Source: Mucidula mucida
Taxonomy: Eukaryota > Basidiomycota > Agaricomycetes > Agaricales > Physalacriaceae
Direction: 5' to 3'
Length of the DNA stretch: 43,251 bases
NCBI GenBank assembly: GCA_015501055.1
Contig: JADNYV010000293.1
Coordinates: 1-43,251 of the forward strand
Shown here: positions 20,101 to 29,020 of the stretch, piece after piece
Numbering within the stretch: the first letter of the stretch is position 1
Layout of the letters: every line of letters begins with the position of its first letter
The notes under the pieces: generated by a model
Told to the model about the DNA's origin: nothing
The model's input: the letters and a program-made list of their open reading frames with translations, nothing else
Databases searched by the model: none
Program-made: the position numbers and the translations under genes

Positions 20101-21166
20101 GACTAAGGGGATAAACCTTGCAGTCAACCGGTTTGGAACCAGGCGTAAGTTCTATCGCGTGATCCCAGGGTCTTCGCTCCGGTAACTTGTCAAAGTCCGC
20201 CTTGCTGAATACATCGGAAAATTCCTCGATGTAAGGTGCAGCAGCGGATGAAGGCTGTTGTGATCTCAGCTTTTCTCCGCTTTTGCGATAGTTGTCCCAG
20301 TCCATCCAGAACAAACGCTCTCCCTCTTCCAACTTCTCTTCTACGTCTTCTCCTTCATCTTCCGGTGAGTTGTACTCGGGTAGATAGCCGCAGCGGTCTG
20401 GGCATCGATCAAAGGTCAATGTGGATTCCGTCCAGTTGATTGTGGGGTTGTGATATCGTAGCCAATCTAGCCCCAAAAAGATACTTGTTTTGCCGAGATT
20501 GGTGACGGCCAACTCAATCTTTTCGGCGTGATCTCCGATCTTCATCCGGACCTCCACAAAACCTTCGATTGCTCCTCCCTCGTTTAGGGTTCCATCCGCA
20601 TTGTAAACAGGGAGCTTGACCGGTAACTCCTTGATCGGGAGTCCGTTCTTCTCGACGAATTCTTTATTGACACAAGAACCCGTTGCTCCACTGTCAAGAA
20701 GGGCACTCGTTTCCCATTCAGAGCCTGTGTGTACGCTCTCTATGGTTACTCGGAGTTTCATGTCCTGCCCCTTTGTTCCCCGGATGTACTTCCTCGACTT
20801 TTTCAACTCCGTCACAACTTCCACCGCAGCTTCCTTTGTCAACGCTCTGATCGCCATCACCTTCTCCTCCGTCGCTTCTCTCTCTCTCCGCTCCGGCATC
20901 CATGCTCTCAAAATTCCCACTGCTCTCGACACGTCATCCTCTCTTAGCCGTTGTGCGATCCACTCGGGCGTATTTGGCTCAAATCTTTCTTTCGCAGGTT
21001 TTGGTGGTAAAGTCGTCGATGATATTTTAGATGTTTCAGTACCCGTACTGTAAATAGATTCTGCATCTGACGACCTTTTCCTTGATGACTGCTCCGGCAG
21101 GACTGCGTCTACTGCGGGAGCTTCGCAAAACCCAACTCTTCGGCCAGCTTCCTCTTCTCTCGTCAT
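17180..21166 (-). CDS. pol: Retrotransposon pol polyprotein with chromodomain
   Basis: An uninterrupted frame of 1328 aa that would be processed into the enzymes copying element RNA into DNA and inserting it. Domains in order: aspartic protease with LLDSGATG near 156-163; reverse transcriptase about 350-540 with YLDDILIF near 500; RNase H (about 620-740, VFTDHQNLQYF); integrase zinc-binding region with His-His-Cys-Cys (HPGRY, CQKCQ, about 850-895); integrase core DD35E (TDMIGELP, HDRGPQYH, GQTERLN); and a C-terminal chromodomain about 1218-1275 (WEVEKVV, VHWKGYG, QTWEP). The chromodomain keeps the aromatic positions of the methyl-lysine cage. The ATG at 21166 overlaps the gag frame, which is offset by one base, so translation may need frameshifting, or gag and pol were originally one frame. 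The stop lies in the polypurine tract. Confidence 0.96.
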   Translation of the reverse strand: MTREEEAGRRVGFCEAPAVDAVLPEQSSRKRSSDAESIYSTGTETSKISSTTLPPKPAKERFEPNTPEWIAQRLREDDVSRAVGILRAWMPERREREATEEKVMAIRALTKEAAVEVVTELKKSRKYIRGTKGQDMKLRVTIESVHTGSEWETSALLDSGATGSCVNKEFVEKNGLPIKELPVKLPVYNADGTLNEGGAIEGFVEVRMKIGDHAEKIELAVTNLGKTSIFLGLDWLRYHNPTINWTESTLTFDRCPDRCGYLPEYNSPEDEGEDVEEKLEEGERLFWMDWDNYRKSGEKLRSQQPSSAAAPYIEEFSDVFSKADFDKLPERRPWDHAIELTPGSKPVDCKVYPLSPSEQKALDEFLEENIRTGRIRPSISPMASPFFFVKKKDGSLRPVQDYRKLNDMTIKNRYPLPLIQELIDKLKGAKVFTKMDVRWGYNNIRIKEGDEWKAAFRTNRGLFEPSVMFFGLTNSPATFQSFMNHILKELIDGGHVIVYLDDILIFTNTLEEHRQIVRKVLEILRVNKLYLKPEKCSFEAQTVDYLGVIVGGGEVKMDPAKVAVVKEWKEPTKKKEVQSFLGFCNFYRRFIRGFAGVAKPLTSLTGKGEWVWGMEQHEAFEELKRRMTEEPVLIVPRDDGKFRVEADSSNYANGAVLSQFVDGKWRPVAFRSRALNEVERNYEIYDKEMMAIMDSIDDWRQYLLGAKETVEVFTDHQNLQYFRKPQKLNRRQARWVTELAEYDIQMIHKPGKTMGKADALSRMTGLEKGEKDNENVVLLKPEFFISQIQFSLHTVATPEDELLNKIKQRKGNKDRYVQKALENKEKGWEEKENGLIIWKDRIYIPKDKELRGKVIGMHHDAQLAGHPGRYKTLELITRTYWWPGISRDVREYMEGCQKCQVTKSHRTKPAAPLHPIDVPSEPWKKVGTDMIGELPESGGYNAISTFVDHFTKRLCIIPTHTTLTSEGMARIYRDRIFPIHGLPRQMIHDRGPQYHSRFMKKLYRLLGIEGNFTTAYHPQANGQTERLNQEIEHFLRLFVNYHQNDWHEWLPSAEFVYNDRVHSATKVTPFFADMGRHPYKGTAPKTASRNETAQEFADGMRKTWDEVGSALKMAKEDMKWFYDRKRTEAVEYKEGDKVWLEGTNLSTDRPMKKLDDKRFGPFKVIKKVGTSSYKLQIPHTWKSIHPVFNEALLTPYHEPQFLTQPRDTRPPPVLEGAEPEWEVEKVVNSRKYRGGFQYKVHWKGYGTHEQTWEPACNLKNADEAIRDFHQQYPKKPKPPALARIEVPMSQFPSHLFRPMPPPDTEPIDVTLPSAALMEQIWRRMELAP

Positions 21167-22029
21167 TCATTTCGGTCCATACCCCGAATTGTCTGGGGTC
21201 GACCCTTCTTGGACAGAACCTGCTGACATGGCCGTGTTCGCCACAGCTGAAGCAAGTCCTCTTCGACGTGCGTTGTCGATGTCCATCGGCCTGCCGGCTC
21301 CTCCATAGGTAACACCGGTGGCATCTCGTCGTGTGATGGCGTTGGAGGTGGGTTCGTAGGATTAGCTCTCGATGTAGCCACCTGCGGAGCTTGAGGCCGG
21401 GACTGCATGCCGGACCTCTTGCTCGCCGCCCGCCTTCTCCACAGCTGATCGATCTGAAGGATCTGTGCCTTCCAATCCTTGTACTTCTCTGGCAACCCGT
21501 CTCGGCTACCATAGATCTGATCAATGATCTTCTCGTTGACGTTGGTCTCGAGAAGTCGCACAACAATGCGTCATCCTTCGAATATCCTGCCTGAGTGAGC
21601 AGGACCTCGAACTTCTGGAAGAAATCTTGAGCGGTGTCTTGCCCCTGGCGCAACCGCTCGATCTGGTCTTGCGCGTCTCGCGCGAGGTTGGAATCCACAA
21701 ATCGCTCCTTCAATCTTCCTTGAACTCCGTCCAAGAGACTGTCCATTCCTCTTCTTCCTCGTCGAAGTTCTGGTCCGAGTAGTTCTGGACCCATGCATCT
21801 ACGTGATCTCCTCGGATGTAGGAGAGAACAACATCGATCCTTTCGGAGTCAGATGTGAGGTTGTTCTTCTTGTCACGGATGTATGTGAACATCGATCGCC
21901 ACCAGCTCTTGTACTTGGACTTGTCCCCGTCATAGTCGTAAGGCTTGTTCACAAGGGATCGGCCTTTGATTTCGACATCGGCATGATGAGCGGGGTGTGA
22001 GGAGCGGTTTTGGGTGCTTCGTTGGACAT
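21166..22029 (-). pseudogene. gag: Frame-broken retrotransposon gag
   Basis: Nucleocapsid/capsid precursor of the element. Starting at ATG 22029 (MSNEAPKT), recognisable gag sequence continues only if the frame is changed at about 21965, 21713, 21563, 21294 and 21268. Each change is explained by one missing base. In order the segments contain YDYDGDKSKYKSWW, a capsid-like region (LKERFVDSNLARDAQ, FFQKFEVLLTQAGY), NEKIIDQIYG and DWKAQILQIDQLWRR, the common PMDID motif, and a zinc knuckle CFSCGEHGHVSRFC (C-X2-C-X4-H-X4-C). As given, no full Gag could be made. Single-base deletions only, beside an intact pol and near-identical LTRs, raise the possibility of consensus error rather than decay. Confidence 0.85.
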
Positions 22030-22611
22030 GATGGATCGGGGTGATGGGATCGGAGAGTGAAAGGGTGAAAGTGGTGATATGGGTGATGCGGATTTGGATG
22101 AAACAGGTGAGGGAATAGAGGTTTGGATGAATAGGGAGGGATCGCCTAGATCTGAAATAGAATCCAGGACTTGGTAGGGTGGGGAATGGTGGTGTGTATC
22201 GTAATGTAAGTAAAGTAGGTAGGTATCGTAACTGTCTACACTATTTTACCGACTACTGACTACGTATCTACGGAGCCCAAGAGCTCGTCACAAGTTCGCA
22301 ATTGCCCAGCCGACGTCCCTCTGGTGTGAGGTAAGCCGAAGTTTTCCTGGGAACGGGGGTTGACCCGTAAACAGCGCCCACTGAAGTGCAACTGCCAAAA
22401 GTTCGTTCTCGTGAGAGCGGCTACTTCCAGCACCCGAGGCAGTTATCTCTAACTGTTAGCCGGCGCTACTGGGACCAATACACACGTATGCGGACGTGCG
22501 CTGGGATTAGGAATCCGTCGATCTGTAAACAGGAAAGGGGATGGGGAATGTGCGATGATCAACAGCAAAGTGCTGATCGACGATCAGGGATGTGTGGTAG
22601 GTGGTAGAAAG
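22030..22611 (-). other. Retrotransposon 5' leader
   Basis: About 580 nt lie between the primer-binding site and the gag ATG. They would form the untranslated leader of the genomic RNA, where packaging signals usually sit. No conserved element could be identified by eye. Confidence 0.6.
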
Positions 22612-22623
22612 TAGTTCCGATCT
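22612..22623 (-). promoter_or_regulatory. Putative self-primed primer-binding site
   Basis: The minus strand here reads AGATCGGAACTA, two bases inside the 5' LTR. It is perfectly complementary over 12 nt to TAGTTCCGATCT within the same LTR (minus strand, 22743-22732). In Tf1/sushi elements the primer-binding site pairs with the first 11 or so nucleotides of the element's own RNA instead of a tRNA (established mechanism). The match here puts the RNA start at about 22743. Confidence 0.8.
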
Positions 22624-22625
22624 TC

Positions 22626-23155
22626 TGTTAGCGACTGACTAAGCCACGAGACTCAACCAGGTACCACAGCAAGAAACTAAGGAAGAAAGTGTTCGCGTTC
22701 GTAAGACTAGGCTAGGCCAGGTGTATAAACGAGATCGGAACTAAAGTACAATGATACTACACTACTGCTTATATACTAGTAAGTCTGTGTTTGAGACTCC
22801 TTGTCCATACGCGTTTCTACTAGGGATGCTCCACGCCCTTGACCCAGTGTTGTATGCTACTAGTCCGTGAAACCATTAAATACGAGTGGTATCTGCATGT
22901 AAGTAATAATACTGAAACGACCATGTGTGCTACGAGTGTCGGCGGTGTGTATACAATAGGGAGTCCATGAGGTATCGGCATGTATGATGTCATCCATGTG
23001 TTGGGTGTGTGTCCGACATGAGTACGGCTTCGGTAATGAAAAGGAGTATGATCGGTGACGAAACAGATGATGAAACAGTCCGTTGGTTGATAAGACAAGG
23101 CCCCCGATAAGATATGATAAGATGTGAAAGTGTGAAAATATGGTCATTCATAACA
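22626..23155 (-). repeat. 5' LTR of retrotransposon
   Basis: 530 bp, near-identical to 16639-17168, followed by the AAGGA duplication. It would contain U3 (23155-22744), a predicted RNA start near 22743 and R/U5 to 22626. Confidence 0.97.
22768..22775 (-). promoter_or_regulatory. LTR TATA box
   Basis: TATATAAG on the minus strand, beginning 32 nt upstream of position 22743, which is the transcript 5' end predicted independently from the primer-binding complementarity. The same box is in the other LTR at 16781-16788. Confidence 0.75.
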
Positions 23156-23160
23156 AAGGA
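23156..23160. repeat. Target-site duplication, right copy (AAGGA)
   Basis: Matches 16634-16638 and directly follows the 5' LTR. Confidence 0.95.
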
Positions 23161-24219
23161 GACTCGAGTTTAGCGAGGATAGACGGGACATGCTTCGCTG
23201 ATAACCCTCGCCCCATGTAAATCGGATAAATGGCAAGGTGTCCAAATTGAAGAGTCTCCAAGTTGGTGAGAGTCGTCAAGTCTGCGACGCGACAGAATGC
23301 ATCTGGGTGCAATCAGAGCGTGTACATAAGTAGACCCAGTGATATCGCACACACCTTGCCCGTCCGTTGAACCAGACGATGAATCTGAAAATCCGATTGC
23401 TAGGCTAGTAATCGAAGGCCCAACGTCATGCAGAAAGCGGGAAACATGATGCGCGTCTTTGACACTGATGCCTTCCAATTCAACCTTCGGGATCTTAATT
23501 GAACCTGGACTAGGACAAAGCCATGTCAGGAACGCGGCGTTGATGGCAATCCCATGTTGTAGAGCGAGAGACCGCAGAAATCGTGATGGCGGTGTCCTGA
23601 CGATTGTAGTATCACCGCCTTTAGGAGCACTATCCGAGTTTTCATCTATATACCGCAAGGCAAGATGCTCCAGATTGGTGCAACGCGATACGAGCTCCGT
23701 CGTACGGCTAACATGGCCAAATTGTGTAGACTGCACGTCCAAGTGCCTCAAATGCGGTCCAAAAAGCGGCAAACCCGCCCTCCACTCCTCTTCGGCCACA
23801 TCGGTGAAACGCGCATGATAGAGGTATAGATCTTCCACGTTCGTTAAAAGCGCAAGTTGCGGGAGAACGCTGTTCAGCCACAGTGCTTCAGCAGGGTTCC
23901 GGTTGTAGCCTTCATGGAGGCGCAGCCGGCGGACGTGTGAGCGGAACGTGCAGAGGGAATGCGCGACCAGCGCGCTGAACGTGACAGCGATAGTGCGGTC
24001 GTGATGTGGGAGATATACGGCGTTGAATATGTGCAGACGCGTGCGAGGGACCCATGATTGGCAGACTAAGGAGCATGAGAGGAGGGTCTTTACTGGTTTG
24101 GTCGAATTTATCCGTAGGCTATATTCTACGGCGTAGTAAGTGGATTTGGCTTCTGCATCGAGGATATGCACATGGTCCAAAATGGCGTCGAATATTTCTG
24201 GGGGAAAGATGTCAGTCAT
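23156..24219 (-). pseudogene. 5' part of F-box/LRR gene split by retrotransposon
   Basis: Encodes the F-box and most of the leucine-rich region of a probable SCF ubiquitin-ligase substrate adaptor. Exon 1 is 24219-23355, beginning MTDIFPPEIFDAILDHVH, with SLVCQSWVPRTR typical of Agaricomycete F-box proteins. A 52-nt intron (23354-23303) is followed by exon 2 from 23302, which runs into the retrotransposon at 23155. Translation would end three codons inside the LTR, giving about 339 aa instead of about 414. The missing tail is at 16402-16638. The intact paralogue at 24368-25651 has the same length class and an intron at the same place and phase. Whether the truncated product is stable or functional is unknown. 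Confidence 0.92.
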
Positions 24220-24367
24220 GGTGGTGGATGGTTAAGATGGAGACGCCCAGCGCTTTGTAACTAAGTAGTAGCGCGATCAATCCTGCACCGCTTTTGAGCG
24301 CCCAATCTAAACACCGTTACGGTACCAATGATCTCGACAGCGTTCGTGGAGCTGATCCAAGGTAAGG

Positions 24368-25651
24368 TCATATTTCAACAGACGGATACAATGAACAAGT
24401 CAGTTCTACTTGTGACCTCAGCTTTCTTCGTACACGTTGCAACCAAACCCCCGCTTCTTTACACAGTTCGGCCTGCTCCTCCCAGAATATCAGGTTGAGC
24501 GCTTCAAGTCGTAGATAGGTGGGATGATTCAAAACAGAGATTATCGCGTCCCAGCCCATCAGCGACATATCCTTGACGGTGAGGCAGCAAATGGGCCCGA
24601 AGGACACCTCTCTGACGTCCGTTGACCCAATCTCGGAGAGGATGGGCGCAATATGGCGTGCAGCGGCGGTATCTGGTCTCCAAGCCATGATGCCCAAGGG
24701 GCCAAATCGAATAGTGCGCAGGTGAGTTAACGAGGATGGGTTCGCGTGTTTGCAGAACAGATCTAAGTAATACGAAAATTAGCAGAGTTGTCTCAGTAAA
24801 CGTTCTGAGAACATACCTTCGGTGTCCGTGTACGTTCCGTCTTCACTGAAGCCAAGGGTTAGGGAGGTAATGGACGATCCAAAACTGTCGAGGCAGCGCG
24901 CGACGACGCTACAGGAAGGTGATGTTATGTCCTCGAAAGATATGATAGACAGCGAAGGGGGTGGCGTACAGATGGAGGCGGAGACGAGCCAATGAATGAC
25001 ATCCAAGGCTTCTTCGCCATGAAAGAGAACTTTCCTCAACTTTCGCGAAGGTGGAGGATATACAGCAATGTCTTGCCTGGAGCAGCGATCCATAGTCATA
25101 GTCAGGGAAGCTAGTTTGAGAACCTCGAGCTGCGTGCAGCGAGAGACGAGTTCTACAACGTCACTTGGTCGCGTGAAGTAAGTTGAGAAAATCATCACTT
25201 TCTTCAGATGGGGCCCGAAGAGCGGAAGGACAATATCAGCCCAATCCGTCTCCGATACTTGGTGGAACCACATGTCCTTGAGATGCAGGTACTCGACATT
25301 AGGTAGTGTCGCGAGTCGTGGAAGGACGGTGCGGAGCCATTGTCTCTTCATCAACTCGGAGGGACAGCGATATGGTTCACGCAATTTGAGCGTGCGCACG
25401 TATGCTCGGAAAGTACAAAGAGGATGGTCCAAGAGGGCACAAAACGTCACGCCTACGGTAGCGTCGTCGTTGGGGAACAGCACCTCTTCGAACCCAAGGT
25501 GACGAGCGCGGGGGAGCCAGGATTTGCATACCAAGGCACAGGTGGAGAGAGTCTTTTGGGGGAACGTGCCCGCCACACTGACATCCACAGCAGTATTATC
25601 GAGCTCGTGGACGTCGTCGAGAATAGTGTCGAATATTTCGGGGGGAAACAT
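24368..25651 (-). CDS. F-box/LRR-like protein, intact paralogue
   Basis: Probable substrate-recognition subunit of an SCF (Skp1-Cullin-F-box) ubiquitin ligase. Two exons (25651-24817, 24762-24368) give 409 aa. The N-terminus MFPPEIFDTILDDVHELD with CALVCKSWLPRAR is the F-box. The rest has leucine-rich repeat-like segments (VEYLHLKDMWF, LEVLKLASL, SLTLGFSEDG). It is a tandem paralogue of the gene split by the retrotransposon: same orientation, similar length, and a phase-1 intron at the equivalent site just before an FC-containing segment (DLFCK versus DAFCR). Such families are expanded and fast-evolving in Agaricomycetes; the target is unknown. The start at 25651 places the F-box at the extreme N-terminus, as in the paralogue. 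Confidence 0.9.
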
Positions 25652-25892
25652 GGACTACGTTGTAAGACAATAGCGTACCTTTGACGTGGCAGGAGATTGA
25701 GTGGATAGCAACATTAGCTTAGAACCTTTTGGATACGCCGCTCATCACGGCGAGCTTCCTATACATAGCCCAGCTATAGCCGCGCGTCTAAGGATACCGG
25801 CAGTTTAGTGTGCGCACAAGCCCAATTTGGATGAGCGCCTTCAGCCGGAACTGCGGGCCGTGAGCCGTCGCCCTTTGCTCTTCACCACCACC

Positions 25893-26377
25893 ATGTCCCT
25901 CTCGACATCGGCCACAATGACTATCGGCACTCTTTTTGGCGTCATACCACTTTACTTTGCCCGGATGTACTTGCTACTCTTCCGGCACTCTGTCCTGACC
26001 ACCCAGCTCCTCGAGGCAGTTTCATTCCATGTTGTACTGGCCCTACTGCTCACCTATCGACGTCCGAACGACTCTGAAGTAAAAGACCATCCAGATCCGC
26101 AGGCGGAGGATATAGGACGAGACAAGGAGATTGCAGGACGCGTCGTCCTCGTCGACTGTGTCCTTTGGTTTTTGGGAATCCCGCTGACAATTTCTTCTCA
26201 TCCTGCTGGTGTGTAGATTGCTGCTGTAACCAGTTCATAACGTTAACGGGCATGCCAGTGATATTGACTTGTATCGCTGGTGTAATAACAGTCATTCTGT
26301 ATGGACCTGGCTGGTTACAACTACCTGGATGGAAAGGCACGCGTTATCCAGTGCGGGAGGGATTAAAGGAAGAGTAG
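25893..26377 (+). CDS. Small predicted membrane protein, function unknown
   Basis: Two exons (25893-26157 and 26217-26377) joined by a 59-nt GT-AG intron with a CTGAC branch-like site give 141 aa. The frame is not continuous without the intron. Three hydrophobic stretches are visible: IGTLFGVIPLYFARMYLLLF near the start, SFHVVLALLLTY, and VILTCIAGVITVILYG near the end. They are separated by a polar segment (about residues 55-85) and a CCC motif after the splice site. The C-terminus is charged. I do not recognise a family. It is divergently arranged with the F-box gene, 241 bp apart. The model depends on the intron being real; an unspliced reading gives a shorter protein ending at 26216. Confidence 0.55.
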
Positions 26378-26726
26378 CGGTGAGGTATGTTGCTCTCGTT
26401 TAGCATGTTACCATTCTCTAACGCGTAGTCGCGAAGGTCAGCCGCAGCAAAAAGTGACGGAGCAAGTGGGCACCCGTATTCGAGGAGCACGCCAAAATGT
26501 AACGAAAAGACGGATTATTCACTCCAGTTGGTCGTATACACGATACTACTTTCGATTTATAGAGTGGCGCATCAGCGGCAATCCTTCATTAATGCGATTG
26601 TCATGTTGATGACGCTCGATCGGTCTGCCGCTAAAGTCGCCTCGTATTTGCCTCTCAGCCGCCCACTATAAACGTCCTAGGAATGTCTCGTTCCATATCA
26701 CTGATCTGTCTCTCGTTTCCTTTGAT
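26378..26726. other. Promoter interval of FAD oxidase
   Basis: Short intergenic stretch. It contains TATAAA at 26667-26672, about 55 nt before the oxidase ATG. Nothing else was recognised. Confidence 0.5.
26667..26672 (+). promoter_or_regulatory. TATA box of FAD oxidase
   Basis: TATAAA, 55-60 nt upstream of the ATG at 26727. The assignment rests on sequence and spacing. Confidence 0.55.
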
Positions 26727-29020
26727 ATGCTTCGCGTTCATCTTTTCGCTTTTCTAATTGCCAGTGGCTTGAGCCAAACTCGAGCTACTGCTACACCGTC
26801 TGACTGGGCCGACCTCAAAGCCCAAGTATCAGGTCGTCTCTACGAAGCAGTACCTTTTGCGCGTAGCTGTTTTGGCGGAGACGCGCACAACGACACGGCT
26901 TGTGCCTTAGTTCAAGCTGGATATGACGACGCTAGTAAATGCCTTCGTTGTTCAGAGTCATGAAATTGTATTGACACGATTATTCGTAGCTAACCGCAGC
27001 AGTTCCGCCAATGCTTATCTCAATCCTCAGTGGGAATCTTGCCAATCCTCTGGCGCGCAGTGTACATTGGATTACTTGGACCCGACCAACGCAGCGGCCT
27101 TTTCCGCACCAAGCACATGCGAGATGGGAAGCATTGCTACCCATTATGTGAGTTTCATTGCTTTTCTTAGCACCTTCATTGACAACGCGGACCTGATAGA
27201 TCGATGTCCAGTCTGCTGAAGATGTAGCTGTCGCGTTCAATTTCTCGAGAAAGACTGGAACACCTCTGGTCATCAAGAATACGGGCGTGCGTATCACTTT
27301 GGATTCTCTGTTTTTGCCTGATGAGGGACCCAGCATGACTTTATCGGAAGGAGCAGCGCTCCAGGATCTCTAGCTCTTTGGGTAGGTCACATTTCTGTCT
27401 TGCTTTCGTCTAACTCATTGCTCCTTAGACGCACAACCTCAAGAACGTCAGTATCTTGATAATATGGTGACCCTCACTCAATCTTTTCTGCAGATCACGT
27501 ACAACCCAAACTTTGTTCCCCAAGGTAGCAATGCTGCGCCACAGACTGCTATGACCATGGGCGTAAGTCTTCTTCCTTCTTTGTTCAATATGATCTTCAT
27601 TGTTGATGAATAGGCCGGTGTGCAATGGCTCCAAGCATACAACTTTGCCGATGTCCACAATGTGACGATCGTAGGCGGGACTGATCCCACTGTAGGGAGT
27701 GTGGGTGGGTGGGTCCAGGTAGACGTTCATTTCCAAGACGTTGTCTCGCAGAGATCTAATATGCTTGGTAGGGTGGTGGCCACAGTGCATTATCCAACAC
27801 TATGGGCTTGGGCGTGGACAGAGTCCTCGAATTCAAAGTAGTCACACCCGACGGCCAGACGAGGATCGCCAACGCTGTTAACAATCCGGATCTCTTCTGG
27901 GCGTTGCGCGGAGGTTCGTGTTTCACCGTCCGGTTTACATCCATACTGAATCTTGCTTAGGTGGAGGAGGTACATTTGGCGTGGTACTCGAAGCTTCGGT
28001 GCTCGTCTCCCCGCAGGTAACACTACAGATGGCCATGGTCGCGATACCCTCGATCAACTACACCACTACCGAACGCTTATACACATTGCTCGTCGACAAT
28101 GCGCTCCAATGGGCGGACGACGGCTGGGGTGGATACGTCTCATTGGGCGCCGCATTCTTCGTCACGCCCAAGCTCGACGCTGCCGCAGCTGCATCTTCCA
28201 TGGATCCTCTAATTCAATTCGGCTCGAAGTTGCAGGACGCGCAAGTTATGGTCAAAGAATATCCATCGTGGCTGTCCTTCTTCTCCGAATTCTTCGCTAT
28301 GCAGCTCGCTTTTAGTGGGCGCCAGCCAGCGGGGTACAGCGTCGCCATGTCCTCGCGGCTCATCCCCAAGGCCAACTTTCAATCTGCGGATGACAGGAAG
28401 GAGCTAGTTGATGCGCTATTGACGGCGTACAATGTGACGGACACGATCCTATTTGATGTTACGGCGCCGACATCGTTTGCTGGGGACGGGCAAACAAGTG
28501 TTACGGAGGCGTGGAGAGAATCGGTGTATCATGTTACGTCGAAGGTGTTTTGGAATTGGAATGCGACGTTGGAGGAGAAGACGGACGCGCATGAGACTGT
28601 CGGAAGGGCAGTGGAGAGTTTGAGAGCGATTACGCCGAATGCGGCATATTCAGTGAGTTGACTTTGCGTCTTCATAACGCCTTTGTTGATAAAGTTGACA
28701 GAGCGAGTCGGATGTCTACGAGCCTAACCATGAAGGTGCGTGTGATATTGGATGATTGAATAAGCTTCTGAAATTCATTCTCATTGCAGTCGCGTTTTGG
28801 GGATCAAACTATGCACGGCTTCTGGAGCTGAAGGACCAATAGTACGTGGATTAACAAACCGAGGCAGGACATCTTGTTGACTCTGTATCTCACAGTGACC
28901 CGGAGCATCTTCTTGATTGCTGGCACTGTGGTATGTCGCTTTTCATCTCATGAACAATATTCTGATTTTCCTATAGTTGGCTGGCAACCCTCTTCTTCAC
29001 GTTTTTCGTGTTACCTCTAA
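26727..29020 (+). CDS. Secreted FAD-linked oxidase, berberine-bridge-enzyme-like
   Basis: Flavoprotein oxidase of the PCMH/BBE-like family that oxidises alcohols or sugars with oxygen; the substrate is unknown. Thirteen exons give 559 aa: 26727-26934, 26990-27147, 27212-27286, 27334-27381, 27429-27446, 27494-27562, 27614-27718, 27772-27913, 27961-28652, 28702-28735, 28790-28841, 28896-28930, 28977-29020. A signal peptide ([16 protein letters not shown]) suggests secretion. [13 protein letters not shown] carries the flavin-linking His148, split by an intron just before the His. [12 protein letters not shown] follows; the Asp at 216 stands where bicovalent family members have the second, Cys flavin link, so attachment is probably through His only. 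GGGHSALSN and the C-terminal BBE segment ([18 protein letters not shown]) are present. A dienelactone hydrolase follows 435 bp downstream on the same strand. Confidence 0.93.

Larger units (their letters stand above)
16639..23155 (-). mobile_element. Complete Ty3/Gypsy chromovirus LTR retrotransposon
   Basis: A 6517-bp element, transcribed on the minus strand, in the order 5' LTR (22626-23155), primer-binding site, leader, gag, pol, polypurine tract, 3' LTR (16639-17168). Both LTRs are 530 bp with TG...CA ends. By eye they differ only at 17119 (A) versus 23106 (G). It is flanked by AAGGA duplications. Pol has the order protease, reverse transcriptase, RNase H, integrase and C-terminal chromodomain, which defines a chromovirus. 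The primer-binding site suggests Tf1/sushi-like self-priming. The element sits inside an F-box exon in the same orientation as that gene. The near-identical LTRs indicate a recent insertion; pol is intact but gag is frame-broken as given. Confidence 0.97.
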
